Positions 22,319 through 33,925 of a stretch of DNA of 64,000 bases are shown piece by piece. The first letter of the stretch is position 1. Every line of letters starts with the position of its first letter. Location of the stretch: positions 13,136 to 77,135 of the forward strand of contig NW_003101662.1 of assembly GCF_000003855.2 (NCBI RefSeq), written 5' to 3'. The notes below the pieces were generated by a model. The model was not told the DNA's origin, searched no databases, and saw only the letters and a list, made by a program, of their open reading frames with translations. This stretch comes from Blastomyces gilchristii SLH14081 (Eukaryota > Ascomycota > Eurotiomycetes > Onygenales > Ajellomycetaceae). The position numbers and the translations under genes were made by a program.

Positions 22319-22819
22319 ATGTCTGTTCCTCGTTCTAGAATTCTAGACCTTGTTAAGGTTGGTCTCGGCTCTCTACACTATCATTGATCTCACTAACTTT
22401 TCAAAGGCCCAATGTCGCATTTTCTCCCACACCTACAACCCCGAGCAACAACGACTTGGGAATAAAGTTTTGCGCCAGAGATTACGAGGACCAGCACTAG
22501 CAGCATATTACCCTCAAAGAATAGGCACTTTGAATGAACTGGAGGAAGCCTACGATGCTCTTGGGCTCCGGTTTGTGGATTATCCTGAGGGAAAGCGGCT
22601 TGGTGTCATAGAAAAGTACGTAGTGCGGTGTTCTTGGATATCTGCGGACATTATTTGGTAACTCACGGCAAAAATACAGACTTCAAAGCCGTGGGAAGGG
22701 GAACCCCAAGAAGAGACGCACAGCAGCAGGTAAGAGAGGCTTCCCGTATCTTCCTCCTGCGTTTTCGCGGCTGACTGATCTGTCCCGTTACAGAGTCGAG
22801 ATCGGCCAAGAGGAGATAG
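22319..22819 (+). CDS. Mitochondrial small-subunit ribosomal protein mS33 (Rsm27)
   Basis: Four exons: 22319-22357, 22407-22615, 22680-22729, 22794-22819; 107 amino acids, the usual size for mS33. The diagnostic features are the start M-S-V-P-R-S-R-I-L-D-L-V-K, the central G-N-K-V-L-R-Q-R-L-R-G-P, the A-A-Y-Y-P block, and a basic tail S-R-G-K-G-N-P-K-K-R-R-T-A-A. It is a structural component of the mitochondrial small ribosomal subunit; no classical cleavable presequence is obvious, which is normal for this family. The gene is divergently arranged with the RNase III gene. Confidence 0.93.
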
Positions 22820-23381
22820 TTCAGCTCCCTACCTTTATCTGTACTTTTATATGCGTGTTTCAGTGGACCATTCATATACCTAGATTGGCTTCACCATGGT
22901 TTCTTTCTGGGCATTCTACCAAGGGTTTTTACGTTTGGGTGGTAAGAAGGAGTTGTTTTGGTTTTTATTGAAGCAATTGTATTCTAGAGGGTTAGCATTC
23001 ATAATTATAAATAAGACCTTCATGACATCCCCTGACAAGTGTTTCCTTCACCATCGTCAATGCCAATTATCGACTCTGGTTATTCCTACTTCAGCACACC
23101 CGCGTAGCTCTTCTCTCTGTTGAGATATCTCACGTGATTTGGGTTTAGTGAGCCCTTGTCTCTCGACGTATGTTCCACGCGCCACTTTTAACAATCTTCC
23201 CTTCCCAGCCATTCCCAAATCATCGCATAGTATAGGCATGTGTTAACTTATATACTCGCTCTGTCTGCTTACCTGCTTAACTGACCTACCTATTTGCGTC
23301 GACTGAGCTGAGAGTTGAAAGGGCTCATCCGGCGCCCGAATCTCCCGGTGTCCCTGATCCTGTCAACGGTAATTCTCCAAA
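22820..23381. promoter_or_regulatory. Intergenic region upstream of SF3B2
   Basis: 562 bp of tandem intergenic DNA. A TCACGTGATT box lies at 23,130-23,139 (CACGTG at 23,131-23,136), about 245 bp upstream of the SF3B2 start. No coding sequence seen beyond short non-protein-like frames. Confidence 0.45.
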
Positions 23382-25148
23382 ATGCCAGCGGTAACTACGA
23401 AACCCACTAAGAATCAACTGAAGAGAGCTAAGCGCAAAGCGAAAAAGAATGAGGTATGTTGCACATAGTTATTGCCTGGGTATATACGTCTGCTGACTTC
23501 ACTACAGTTGAAATCTAGCACGAATTCTCCGGCTCCTCAAGCCGATCCGGATGTTGCTGAGACGAAGGACGAGCAAAATGGGACTCCATCAGAGGCTCCT
23601 CCTCCTCAGGAGCGTAAGAACGATGCGAGCGACCCTGAGAATCTCTATGATTCCGTCGACCCCTTATTTGAAATGTATAGAGACGTGATCGGCAAGTTCG
23701 AGAAACGCGAAAACGAAGAGTCCGCATCCAAAGAAATTGACAAACCCGAGGTCTACTTCGATGACGATGATGATATTCCTGATGAGGAAGAGGAAGCTTC
23801 CGGGCCTAAAATATCGAAAAAGAAGCGAAAGGAAATGAACAAACTGTCTGTTGCAGAGCTGAAGGCGCTGGTTCGGAAACCGGAAACAGTTGAATGGACC
23901 GATACGTCAGCATCAGATCCGCGTCTACTTGTGCACATCAAGGCCTATCGAAATGTCGTTCCTGTACCAACTCACTGGTCATTAAAACGGGAATATTTGT
24001 CGTCAAAAAGAGGTGTTGAGAAACCACCCTTTGCCTTGCCAAAATTCATACAGGAAACTGGAATCGCTGAAATGCGAGATGCAGCTTTGGAAAAGCAGGA
24101 TCAAGCAACTCTCAAGCAAAAACAGCGCGAACGTGTACAGCCTAAGATGGGGAAATTGGATATTGACTATCAGAAGCTCTACGAGGCCTTTTTCAGATTT
24201 CAAACCAAACCAGAGCTGACTCGCTATGGAGAAGTCTACTACGAAGGCAAAGAGTATGAGACTAACCTACGACACCTCCGACCCGGTGAACTGAGCGATG
24301 AGCTGAAAGAAGCACTCAATATCCCCCCCGGAGCGCCCCCACCATGGCTAATAAACCAGCAACGATTCGGGCCTCCCCCGTCATACCCTGCCCTGAAAAT
24401 TCCGGGTCTAAATGCTCCACCCCCGCCCGGCGCAATGTGGGGATACCACCCTGGCGGATATGGGAAGCCTCCCGTCGATGAACACAACCGGCCGTTGTAC
24501 GGGGGTGATATTTTCGGTGTGTTGCAAACGCAGCAAAATGTACAACAAGGGGAGCCAGTGGAGAAAGAACTTTGGGGAGAACTACAACCTCCAGAGGACG
24601 AGTCCGAAGAAGAAGAAAGCGAAGAGGAAGAGGATGAGGGGGAAGATGAAGAAGGTGGAACTGGGTTGCAGACCCCAAGTGGGTTGGAGACTCCTAGCGG
24701 GATGGTTTCCACAGTCCCTTCAGAATTCGGAGGTGCAGAGAGTGTCGTGGGCGAATTCGATGTCCGAAAGCATCGCGGGACAGAAACTGAGGAATCAGCG
24801 CATCCTAGGTCTGCATACCAGGTCATCCCCGAGCACCAGACGCAAGTTCGGGGCTTTTTCGGTGGCGATCGGGCTTATGATCTTAAAGCTGCACAGAGTA
24901 ATATTCCGGTGCTTGGTGCAGAAGATCAAAGTCGGAAAAGAAAGAAGCCTGGAGATGTGGATGTATCCGTTGACCCTGATGCGTTGCATGATGGAATAAA
25001 TAAGGACAACTTGAAAGACCTCTATGAAGCCCAGCGAAAACAGGAAAACAATCCTAATTGGGGATTCCAGGAGGACCTGAGTGATATGATTGCCAGCGAG
25101 AGCCGGAAGCGATTAAAGAAAGATGAAGAGCGGCGGGCCAAGCGGTAA
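23382..25148 (+). CDS. CUS1: Splicing factor 3b subunit 2 (Cus1/SAP145)
   Basis: Two exons: 23382-23453 and 23508-25148; 570 amino acids. A short basic N-terminal exon (K-R-A-K-R-K-A-K-K-N-E) is followed by a low-complexity acidic stretch. A DUF382 core spans about 135-265 (V-P-V-P-T-H-W-S-L-K-R-E-Y-L at about 175-188), then a proline-rich PSP domain at about 280-335, a long acidic run at about 385-415, and a charged C-terminus. This is the layout of SF3B2/Cus1, a subunit of the SF3b complex of U2 snRNP that partners Hsh49/SF3B4 and helps U2 bind the branch-point region in the nucleus. The intron follows codon 24. A large antisense frame at 24,239-24,826 is a shadow. Confidence 0.96.
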
Positions 25149-25631
25149 TATCATAGTTGACTGCCCACAGCAAACATATCAAGGAGTTGGGAGTTTCATG
25201 ATGGGTTTGAAAAGGCTCGGGGAAATTCTTTGTAGCAATCTCTTGCTCTTCTACTTTCTGATGTAACTATGCAATTAATCTATATGATCCAGTTTTCATT
25301 CCATTTTCCATAATTACGCGCCTAACCAACCTATAATTTTTATGTTACAAAGTCCCGTCACGTGACACAATCCAAAAATTTCCCAGCGCATTCTTTCTTG
25401 AAAGGGTTGGCGGAACACGCGCTGAGCAACCTCGCGGGGACAAGTCGAGTGAGTGGAACATGAGCTGTCAGCCAATATTTTTTTTACATTGCTACGTTGT
25501 AGCCCAACGATAGCTTTCTATTAGCATATTTCTATGCTATGGTTGGGTGATGAGTTAATCACTGCAACCCCTCGTATCTCCTTTCCTGCGACGCTTGAGA
25601 TCCAGATAAGCGCCCTTTGCGAAACATCACG
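25149..25631. promoter_or_regulatory. Intergenic region between SF3B2 and the RS-rich gene
   Basis: 483 bp. A palindromic GTCACGTGAC lies at 25,357-25,366 (CACGTG at 25,359-25,364), about 270 bp upstream of the next start codon. There is no coding potential. Confidence 0.45.
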
Positions 25632-27408
25632 ATGGATCGTGACAGAGATAGAAGGTTTGGGAACTCCTTTTTAATCAGTCCCATTTCTGGGCCAGTTGGA
25701 TTAATAGCTATCGCTTGAGCCAGCCCAGACATATTGTGACAGCCTGGCTAATGGTTGTGGATATTTGCGACCTTTTAGATACGATGATGGGCGTCGTTTT
25801 GGAGAAAGCTACCGGCCTTCAGATCGAAACCGTCGACCTTCTCCTCGTGGTGATATCCGCTATGGTCGCTCGCCTCCGCTGAGGGCCCGCTCTCCATTAA
25901 GACCTGCGGCTGATACCTGGGCTCCTGATCGCGGGAGGGCTCGCAGCCGGTCACCGGGTGCCTTCCGGCGCCGTTCAAGAAGCCCGCTTTTTCGTGGTAG
26001 AGACCAGGTTTCCAGTTACAACCCCAGAGGCAGGAGACCGTCGCCCGGCCGTGATATTCGTCGGAGTCCCCCAAGACCCCGACGCTCTCGAACCCCACCC
26101 CGATATCCGCGGGAACGGAGTCCGTTTCCTCTAAAGCGGACTCGAGACCCTTCGCCATTCAACAGTTATCACCCGCGCTCTCCAAAAAGAGAGCGCGTCG
26201 CATCTCCTGTACGACCAAGATATGAACGACCGCGATCGCCGTCGCTCTCTGAATATGCGCGGGGGCTTCCACGTGCGCGTTCACGCAGCCTAGAACGGCG
26301 CGAACCGCGGCGAGAAGTTCCTGGTGAGCGGTCATGGCGACGCCGGTCACCCTCGCCTCCGATCGCCCTATCTGGCCACAACTCTGGTCAAATTTCGACA
26401 GTTACGTCACGAAGGTCGTCCCCACCGTTACAAACAAATGACAGAATGAGCCTGCCACGGCCCGGGCAAGTCGCACGTTCACCTGCCAACGTACCAACAC
26501 GAACTCAATATGAAGCCCGACACCCGGCACCATCTCCTTCCCATCCCATCAGATCGCCACTGCGACCAGTCGAGCCGCCGCGGGGCCCTGCTGCTGGACC
26601 ACCGTCTCCTCCTAAAGGGCCCGGTAGGCGCGGACCTTCGCCTAGATTACCGGATAAACCTTTGAGGCCGAGTCCCGGGGGGGATAATGAGCGTGTTGAA
26701 AGCCAATTGCAAAATATAAGGCCACAGGGCCCCTCGGGTCCCTCTTCGCCCGGGCACCAGAATGGCGCGCAAGCGTCAAGAATCCCCAGTCAACCCCAAG
26801 CTTTCAATAAGCCGCACTCTGTAACTCCGCTGTCCGCCCCTTCGCCTGTCCAGCCGCCAACCGGCCCTCAGGCTCGCGGAACGAACATGTCGTTACTTTC
26901 CGTACCAACGCGGCCCAGAGGTGGCCCTCCTCCTAGCTCTGCGAGGGACGGCCCCGGTCCCCGCGAGGGATCATGGCCAGGGCCAGTTCGACACAACTCC
27001 CCGCCGATGTATCATAAAACCCCTACTGGACCCCGTGCCAACTCTAATTATGAGTCCCATAGCCCGTCTTCGTTTCGGCATAGTAGTAGCTCATCCACCC
27101 CCTATTCCCACACCCGTCCTCCACGTTCTACCAACTATCTCTCAGGGCTACCTCCAATAGTGCCTGGTGGGAAACTGCTGCCGTCCGGCTTGGATCCCAG
27201 CCGCGAAAAGCGCCTAGCACAACTAGAACTCGATAAAGAGAAACTCCTAGAGCAGATTGAGGAAAAGCAAAAGGCCAAGCGGGCGGGACTGAGGGAATGG
27301 GAGAAGCTTAGTAGAGAAAGTTCTACGGGTGCACTGAGGAGTGAACTTGCCGAGGGCCATTTACAACGAATGACAGAGGGAGATGGGTTGGGCGGATCTG
27401 CTTTTTAA
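25632..27408 (+). CDS. RS/proline-rich low-complexity protein
   Basis: Two exons: 25632-25654 and 25779-27408; 550 amino acids. Exon 1 encodes M-D-R-D-R-D-R and joins in frame to Y-D-D-G-R-R-F-G. Residues about 1-240 are dominated by Arg-Ser/Ser-Pro dipeptides as in SR-type nuclear speckle proteins; about 240-450 are Pro/Ser/Gly-rich. A short charged, probably coiled-coil segment (A-Q-L-E-L-D-K-E-K-L-L-E-Q-I-E-E) follows near 490-510. There is no RRM, zinc finger or enzyme domain. I do not recognise an orthologue. RS composition and the neighbouring SF3b gene make RNA processing plausible, but composition is weak evidence. The in-frame ATG at 25,783 would give a slightly shorter protein without exon 1. 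Confidence 0.75.
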
Positions 27409-28013
27409 TAGTGAATTTCTTTTTTTTAAATTACGATAATACTCTTCTGTGTCGTGTATTCTTTTCGGATTTTTTTTTTCCCCTTGTTTTGGCGGTATTT
27501 CATTGTTAGTCAAGGTGTTACTGAAGAAAATACATCGAGTCATGGGGATATTGTTCTGCAAGCGACGCACATTTCTCTTACGTTTATTAAGATTAGGTAT
27601 TAGGATCAGGTCAATAAACATATTGTTCAATTGGATTTAACTATCAAAAGGGGTCATCTAGTGGGATAAGCAGTGGATTTGCGTCGGGACCGAGATACCA
27701 AAACAACATAATGCCAGGATTATGGATAACTGCAATGCACACCAAGCAGCGACATATATTTATTCTCCAATCTCCCGACTATATGTAAAATATCTATAGA
27801 CAACCTGCTTGGTTAACTTTGTAGCGCTTTTCCCCTTACACAGACAGTCCAATAACTTATCTCAGCAAGCTCAGACGCTTCTCCAGATATTCATTGCTGT
27901 TTTAACACTGGATTGATGATTATGTCATGAGCTAACCTCAAATAAGCAATAAGCTAATCCAAATAGTAAAATCAGGTCATGTGAGTGATAATATCTTACA
28001 AAGCATCTGAGAA
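27409..28013. other. Intergenic border between gene island 1 and repeat block 2
   Basis: 605 bp. It starts with a T-rich probable 3' untranslated region (27,417-27,485), then non-coding DNA of normal composition, becoming AT-rich from about 27,900. The last five bases before copia-1 (GAAAC, 28,014-28,018) are its target duplication. Confidence 0.6.
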
Positions 28014-28018
28014 GAAAC

Positions 28019-28128
28019 TGTAGAATAGTTGAAGGTTGTATTGATAGATCTATCTACAAGAACATAATATAGTGGTGGGTCACATGATCTAGTGGGATCA
28101 CTAACCGCAACGGCCGTAAGAGCCAACA
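28019..28128 (-). repeat. Copia-1 3' LTR
   Basis: 110 bp. On the minus strand it begins TGTTGGCTCTTACGG and ends TTCTACA, giving the TG...CA ends of an LTR. It differs from the other LTR at about eight positions, all transitions. The purine tract immediately precedes it on the minus strand. Confidence 0.92.
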
Positions 28129-28139
28129 CCTCCTCTTGA

Positions 28140-31100
28140 GATAACAAGAATCACATACAAAAACACCCAAATCACCAAGATAGTCTGTCAAAACCAAATA
28201 CAAATGTAAAATTAAACATTCTCAACTTTTACACCTGTAAGACCTAGTAAAATCATGAATCACACAAATATCATAGTATCTAGAGATTTAGTGAGTTCAT
28301 TCATCATTATCTGAGTGATGAAAATGTATTCTAAATCAATAACTCTCTGATTCAACTGTCAACATAAAAAATGAAAATATGTATTAATATACTTACTTCA
28401 GACTGTAATAACTGTTATCTTTGTAAGATCTATGACATTCTTATTATCAGTGAGAATCTATATTAGAGATGTAGTAATGAAGTCAAGCTCAATCATAAGA
28501 TTCTGAATTCATGTTATCTCACAGACTGTCTTACTAAGAGTCATATATTCAATCTCATTGAAACTTAGAGATACACAAGATTACTTCACTGAATGTCATG
28601 AAATCAGATCATCTGTAAGCTTAAAAACATAGCTGAATATCAATTTTCTATTATTATTCAAGAGACTGACTCAATCAGAATTCAAGTAACTGAAGAGTAG
28701 ATAGAAATCATTAGAGAAATCAGAGAGAATGAAAAGATTAATAGAAACAGATCTCTCATACAGACTGCATTCATAGAAAATACTCAGATTTATAGTCTCT
28801 TTCAAATAATATATAACATGTAATAGAGTCTTTCAACATTGAGATATTAAATCAACATTTCATTGAGTAAGTAGTAAGACAGTGTGAGTGATATCAGAAT
28901 ATGTTTTAACTGCAAGATATTATAAGCAATTCACATCATGTTAATATCACTGAATTGTGAAATCAGTCTCTTTCTCAGATATAGAAGAATTATTAATACA
29001 GAATTCATTCTTTATTGATATTCTGATAACAGCTGTATTATCAAGATAGAAATCTTTAATAAGATATTTAATATATTGATAATATATTAAATTAATTCTC
29101 TTGTCTGAATAATTGATCTTTATATTCAAATACTTAATTGACTGATATAGATTCTTGACTTTTAATTTCTCACTGAGTATACTTACTAGTCAATCAGTAT
29201 TCTCAGAAACTTCAGATATAATATTAAGATTATTAATATAAATTGTTATATAGAGATGATATCTGAATGTATAATATCAGAGTATCAGATCATAGATATT
29301 GACTGTAAATTCAAGATTACTTAACAGAGTTATTAAGTAATCATATCAGATCTTCACTGCAGAGTTCAGACTATATAGACTACTCTTAATTATACAGACA
29401 AGTATCTTCAGTGAATCTGTCTCAAATTCAGTGAATTGTCTTATATAGATCTTCTTAGTGAGATACTCATGTAGATATATTATCACTATATTCACTTAAT
29501 AAAGTATTCAATCATGTAGTACTGCTATTATAAAAAGAATATGATTAATAGTATTAATAATGATAGAAGTATAGATCTCTTCTCTAGAACTCTTCTTAAG
29601 TCAGTTATCATAAATTATTTAACATGATTTTCTAAGAATATCATCAGAATCAGTATTCAGATCTGTGAGTCTATCTTTCTCAAGAAACACTCAACAGTCT
29701 GAAGCAATCAGTTCATCTCTCAGAATATTAGATCTAGAAATCAAACTTCATATATTGCATCTCTTCAGGTCAGTAATCTCATATTGTATGAACTTCTTTC
29801 AATAATCTTCTACTCTCTCTGACTGTAATGTGACATTCTTGTAGAACTTCAGAAGATTACTCATAATAAGACTTGAAGTATATATAGTCAGTAATTTCAC
29901 AGGCTGCAATCATGTGAAATTTAGATTATTAATATCAGAAGCATCTTCATCATCAATCAGATGAATATCAGATTTCAGTTTACTGATATTATTAATAAGT
30001 GTCACAGATGTGACAATCAGTTCAATAACATGATTAATAAGTTTCACAGATGTAATGACTGGTTTTTCAGTGATTGAGAATCTCACATCACTACTGACAA
30101 TAATCTTGTCAGATTCAGAATGTTATAGGCAATATATTAATATGTCACTGAATTCAATGATATAATACAAATCAGTATGTGAAGAGAGCTTATCTGCGGG
30201 CCACTGAAATCCATGCAAGTGAATAAAAACCTCTACACTTAATCAGTGAAAATGCCTTATATTTGATGAGATATTCATAAGTGCACACTAAGAAATCTTA
30301 TATGAACTTGAAATCACAGAGATCTCTGTAGTAGAGAGTCAAAATTTCAAGTTATAAAGAACTGTAGATGTAAGAGTATTATTAATTATTGCAATCACTG
30401 TCTCTAAAACATCTGTTCAGAACTTCTTAGAGAGATTATCTTTCAAAAGAGCAGCTCTAACTCATCTCATAATAGTGCAGATCTCATGTTCAGAAACATC
30501 ATTCTGATGTGATGAATGTAATACTGTTGATTCTCATTTGATATCATATGAATTTATAACTGTGTGCATATGTGTGAATTGAAAAACATTATTAATATCA
30601 GTCTGTAGAAAAGCAGGAACTGTATACTCAAGATTATTCATGAATCTGAGTCATAACTCAAAGTATTGAACAGCCTCATTCTTGAACTTTAAAAAATATA
30701 CTCAACAGTAGCAAGTTACATTACAGATAATAAGTATTCAGTATTTGATTCTCTGATGAGACTCTAAGAGATGATCAGAGAGGTCTTTCAATGTACATTC
30801 ATCATCTACAAGGTTAATATGAACCTTCTCAATAAGTTAAATAGATCTAGGCATTGATGTTTTCAAATAATCTTATGTCATATCTGTCTTAACACATTCT
30901 TCATAAAAGAACTTAGTCTTAGAATCTTTAATTATGACTTCAGTATGAGAATTCTTGATCATAGTAATTATAGCATCAGTGTGAATGTGACTGAGGTCAT
31001 AATATCAATTCAAAAAAGTCTTTGATATCTTTGATATCTGTGTTTTTATGTCTACAGAATTAATATTATTAACAGTAGTGACAGCAGTCACAGAAAGATC

Positions 31101-32900
31101 AACTTTTCAGTTAAAATTGTACTTATATGATATTGTAATATACTTGACTGCCTTGTTCAGATGATTGAGATTCTCATTGAACTCTCATTTATCAATCTTA
31201 TATATGTTGTTCTGAGCAGTCTGAACTGTATGAAAAATAATACTGTTTAAGACTCTGCAAATAAAAAATGAGAGAATAGTGAAAGATAATATAAATTGAA
31301 ATCTCTGATCTTTAAGCTTTATAAATGAGAGCAGATTAACTGTAATATTAAAGATATAGTGAACATTCTGCAAGTTAACATCATCACTCTCAATCTTCAA
31401 GATGACAGTCTCAATCTTCTTGACAAACTCAGTTTTCTCAGTGACAGAATCAACAGAGATGTTATTATTAAAAGATTTAATGTTTGAAAAAGAATGAAGC
31501 TCATTCATTATATTCAGGCTTGCACATGTGTTCAAATATCAAGATCTAGAGAATGATTTTCTGGTGACTGTGAAAGAGAAATAGAACTCAATCTTTGTAA
31601 TTACTGCATTTACTGCTGATTGAGAACTTATCAAGTTATTCTTCTTCTCTTTCTTCTTGTCATTCTTCTTATCATCCTTCTTTTTCTTTTTATCAGAGTG
31701 TAAGATGAAACATCTGTCAACAGTATGTTCATGTCTTCTGCAGTGAATGCACTTTTATACAGATATGCTTTTATTCTCATCTTTATTCTTGTTCTTTTTC
31801 ACAGTCACAGAATTGATCTGAGACTACTTTTTTCACTCAGTGATAATCTTCTTGAATGTATGATTGATCAGTTGCTTCATCAAATCATCAATATCAATGT
31901 TGACAATGAGTTTCTGATCAGTGGAGAAAAACTCATTCAAACATATCTTGACAAACAGTCTTTGATAATCTTGTAGATTGTTGAGAAAAAAATCATGATA
32001 TACATTCTCAGTGCTCTGACAGAGCTTCTTATAACAGGTAACAAGATAGTGAAAATATCTCTGAAAAGTAAGATAATCATTCTTCTTAACTTATAATTTT
32101 GTCAATTTCTTGAAGATATTAACTCATTCTTCTGTCAGTGATATTATATATTTAACATTGATCTTGTCTCACAGAGCTGCAGCATTGTCAGCTTTCAAGG
32201 TTTCAATAGTGATTCAAATGTTTTCAACAAGACTCAATAGTATACACCTATATAGAGACTTGAAATGAATTCTTCACTTCTCAGAGTTGATATGATGTGT
32301 AAAAGAGAATTCTTGTTAAGTTCTCAATAGAATGTCAGTTTCATCAATAACTTTTATATCAGTCAACATATCAATACATCAGGCTTCATAATTAGAGTCA
32401 TTAAATGTGGTCACTGATTTGATATCTAGTGTATATTTGACTTTCTTCTGATATTTCTGTAACTCATCTCTCATAGTGTCTCTTTATGCAGAAACAGATA
32501 TAGTGAGATATTGAGTGATTTCAGCTGTAGTCATTTAATTTCATAGTATCATCTGTATAAGATTCATAAGATTGCCTGCGGTGTAATAGATAGGTTGATT
32601 CAGATCATCATTAAAAATCAGCATTTCAGAGATAAGAGATGATGAAGAATTTAATAAGTTGAAATAAACAGATTCTGCAGATGAATGTTAACTCTGCTTT
32701 TCTTTATTCTGAAGTTTCTTCATTGTCTCATCATCAAATTTCATACTCTGATAAAAACTGATCTCAGTCTCATCTTATAAGTCAGAAGTCTTCTCATAAT
32801 AAGTGATCATTCTATTAATGAGTCATCTAGTGAAGTGTGTGATTCTGAGTCTTGAGCTGAACTCTGAAGTAACAGATGTATCACTCATATCAAGATATGT
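28140..32900 (-). pseudogene. copia-1 gag-pol, RIP-inactivated
   Basis: Minus strand. A candidate gag start (M-S-D-T-S) lies near 32,890. A well-preserved zinc knuckle with C-x2-C-x4-H-x4-C spacing lies at about 31,705-31,755, followed by a lysine-rich stretch. The integrase region is at about 29,900-30,900. The RT palm is near 29,250, where the double-aspartate box reads Y-I-N-N, and RNase H at about 28,250-28,700 carries the E-Y-M-T-L-S and I-D-N-K-N-V-I-D-L blocks. There are dozens of stops; the longest open piece is 130 codons. Confidence 0.85.
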
Positions 32901-33107
32901 AAAAAAAATAAAAAAGTGATATTCTTCACAATGAAGAACACACTTTCTCAAAAATATAAAGTATATAAATCTGCTAATTAGCAGATTCAGAGAAAATGAA
33001 ATATCTCTAATAAAGAGTGAGAGTCTTTCTGAAAAAGATGAACTATCTGTGTCAAAAATGTTGATACAACATTCTAAAAAGAAAAATGTGTCATTCAGAC
33101 TATAATC

Positions 33108-33217
33108 TGTAGAATAGTTAAAGATTATATTGATAGATCTATCTACAAGAACATAATATAGTGGTGGGTCACGTGATCTAGTGGGATCGCTAACCGCAAC
33201 AGCTGTAAGAGTCAACA
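33108..33217 (-). repeat. Copia-1 5' LTR
   Basis: 110 bp, the partner of 28,019-28,128. On the minus strand it is followed at once by GATTATAGTCTGAATG, the expected primer-binding position. A CACGTG box is at 33,170-33,175. In this copy the two CpG-containing spots near 33,170 and 33,188 are intact while the other LTR has lost them. Confidence 0.92.
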
Positions 33218-33812
33218 GAAACAGTTCCTGATTGTTAATAACACAGAAATGATTTACTCAGTATTCTGAGTATGAAAGAGAATTTCAACTTAACTTCATA
33301 GATTCATCATTTCTGTATCATCTTAGAATCTTAGAATAATAATATTCTCATGATATATCTGATTTTTCTATTCATATCTCAAGTTCTTAGAATAGAAGTA
33401 TCATCTCAAAGTTAATCAGTGTGTTTTTAAACACAGGAATTTTAATTCAATTTCTCATATAAAAAAAAGCTCTTAGAAATTCTGAGATTAAAAAATATGA
33501 TCATTTTTAAGAGTATACATCTATTTTAAATATAGATTTTTTTAAAATATTAAAGAAATATTTCTATTCTTCTTCTTTTTAGCTATAAGCTAAGGTGATT
33601 TTCAAATCTCAAAGATATGTGAGTATATAGTAATAGAAAGTCAAAGTTGAAGAATCTGAAAAATCCTTGTAAATCTTGAAAATCTTCATTAAAGATGAAA
33701 CTGTTTCTTCTCAGACTCTCTGATGAGAATTGCTCTGAGTACATGACTTGTATCAAAAGTAGGTTAGTGTCATGCTGAATTAGTTAATAATAATGCTGCA
33801 ATCTGTTCAAAC

Positions 33813-33925
33813 TGTTGATAATTACTACATCTACTCTAGTCACATGTCATCTCGATCTATTCATTTAGTGTAACTCGCATAGATAGATTACATATAATAT
33901 AATATAATAACATTATTCTTCAAGA
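33813..33925 (+). repeat. Copia-2 5' LTR (mutated)
   Basis: 113 bp, beginning TGTTGATAATTACTACATC and ending TTCTTCAAGA. Directly after it comes GATTATAAAGCTC, starting like the primer-site sequence of copia-1. Compared with the right LTR nearly all C/G positions in CpC and CpA context have become T/A. Confidence 0.9.

Larger units (their letters stand above)
28019..33217 (-). mobile_element. Ty1/copia retrotransposon 1, complete but dead
   Basis: 5,199 bp between two 110-bp LTRs, flanked by a 5-bp duplication GAAAC (28,014-28,018 and 33,218-33,222). On the minus strand it reads 5' LTR, gag, integrase, RT, RNase H, 3' LTR: the copia order, with RNase H next to the 3' LTR. A purine-rich tract (AAGAGGAGG on the minus strand) adjoins the 3' LTR. 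All reading frames are broken by RIP-type changes. Confidence 0.92.

Noticed and set aside
24239..24826. 195-codon antisense frame within SF3B2
   Set aside because: It mirrors the acidic and proline-rich codons of a well-supported gene; it is a shadow.
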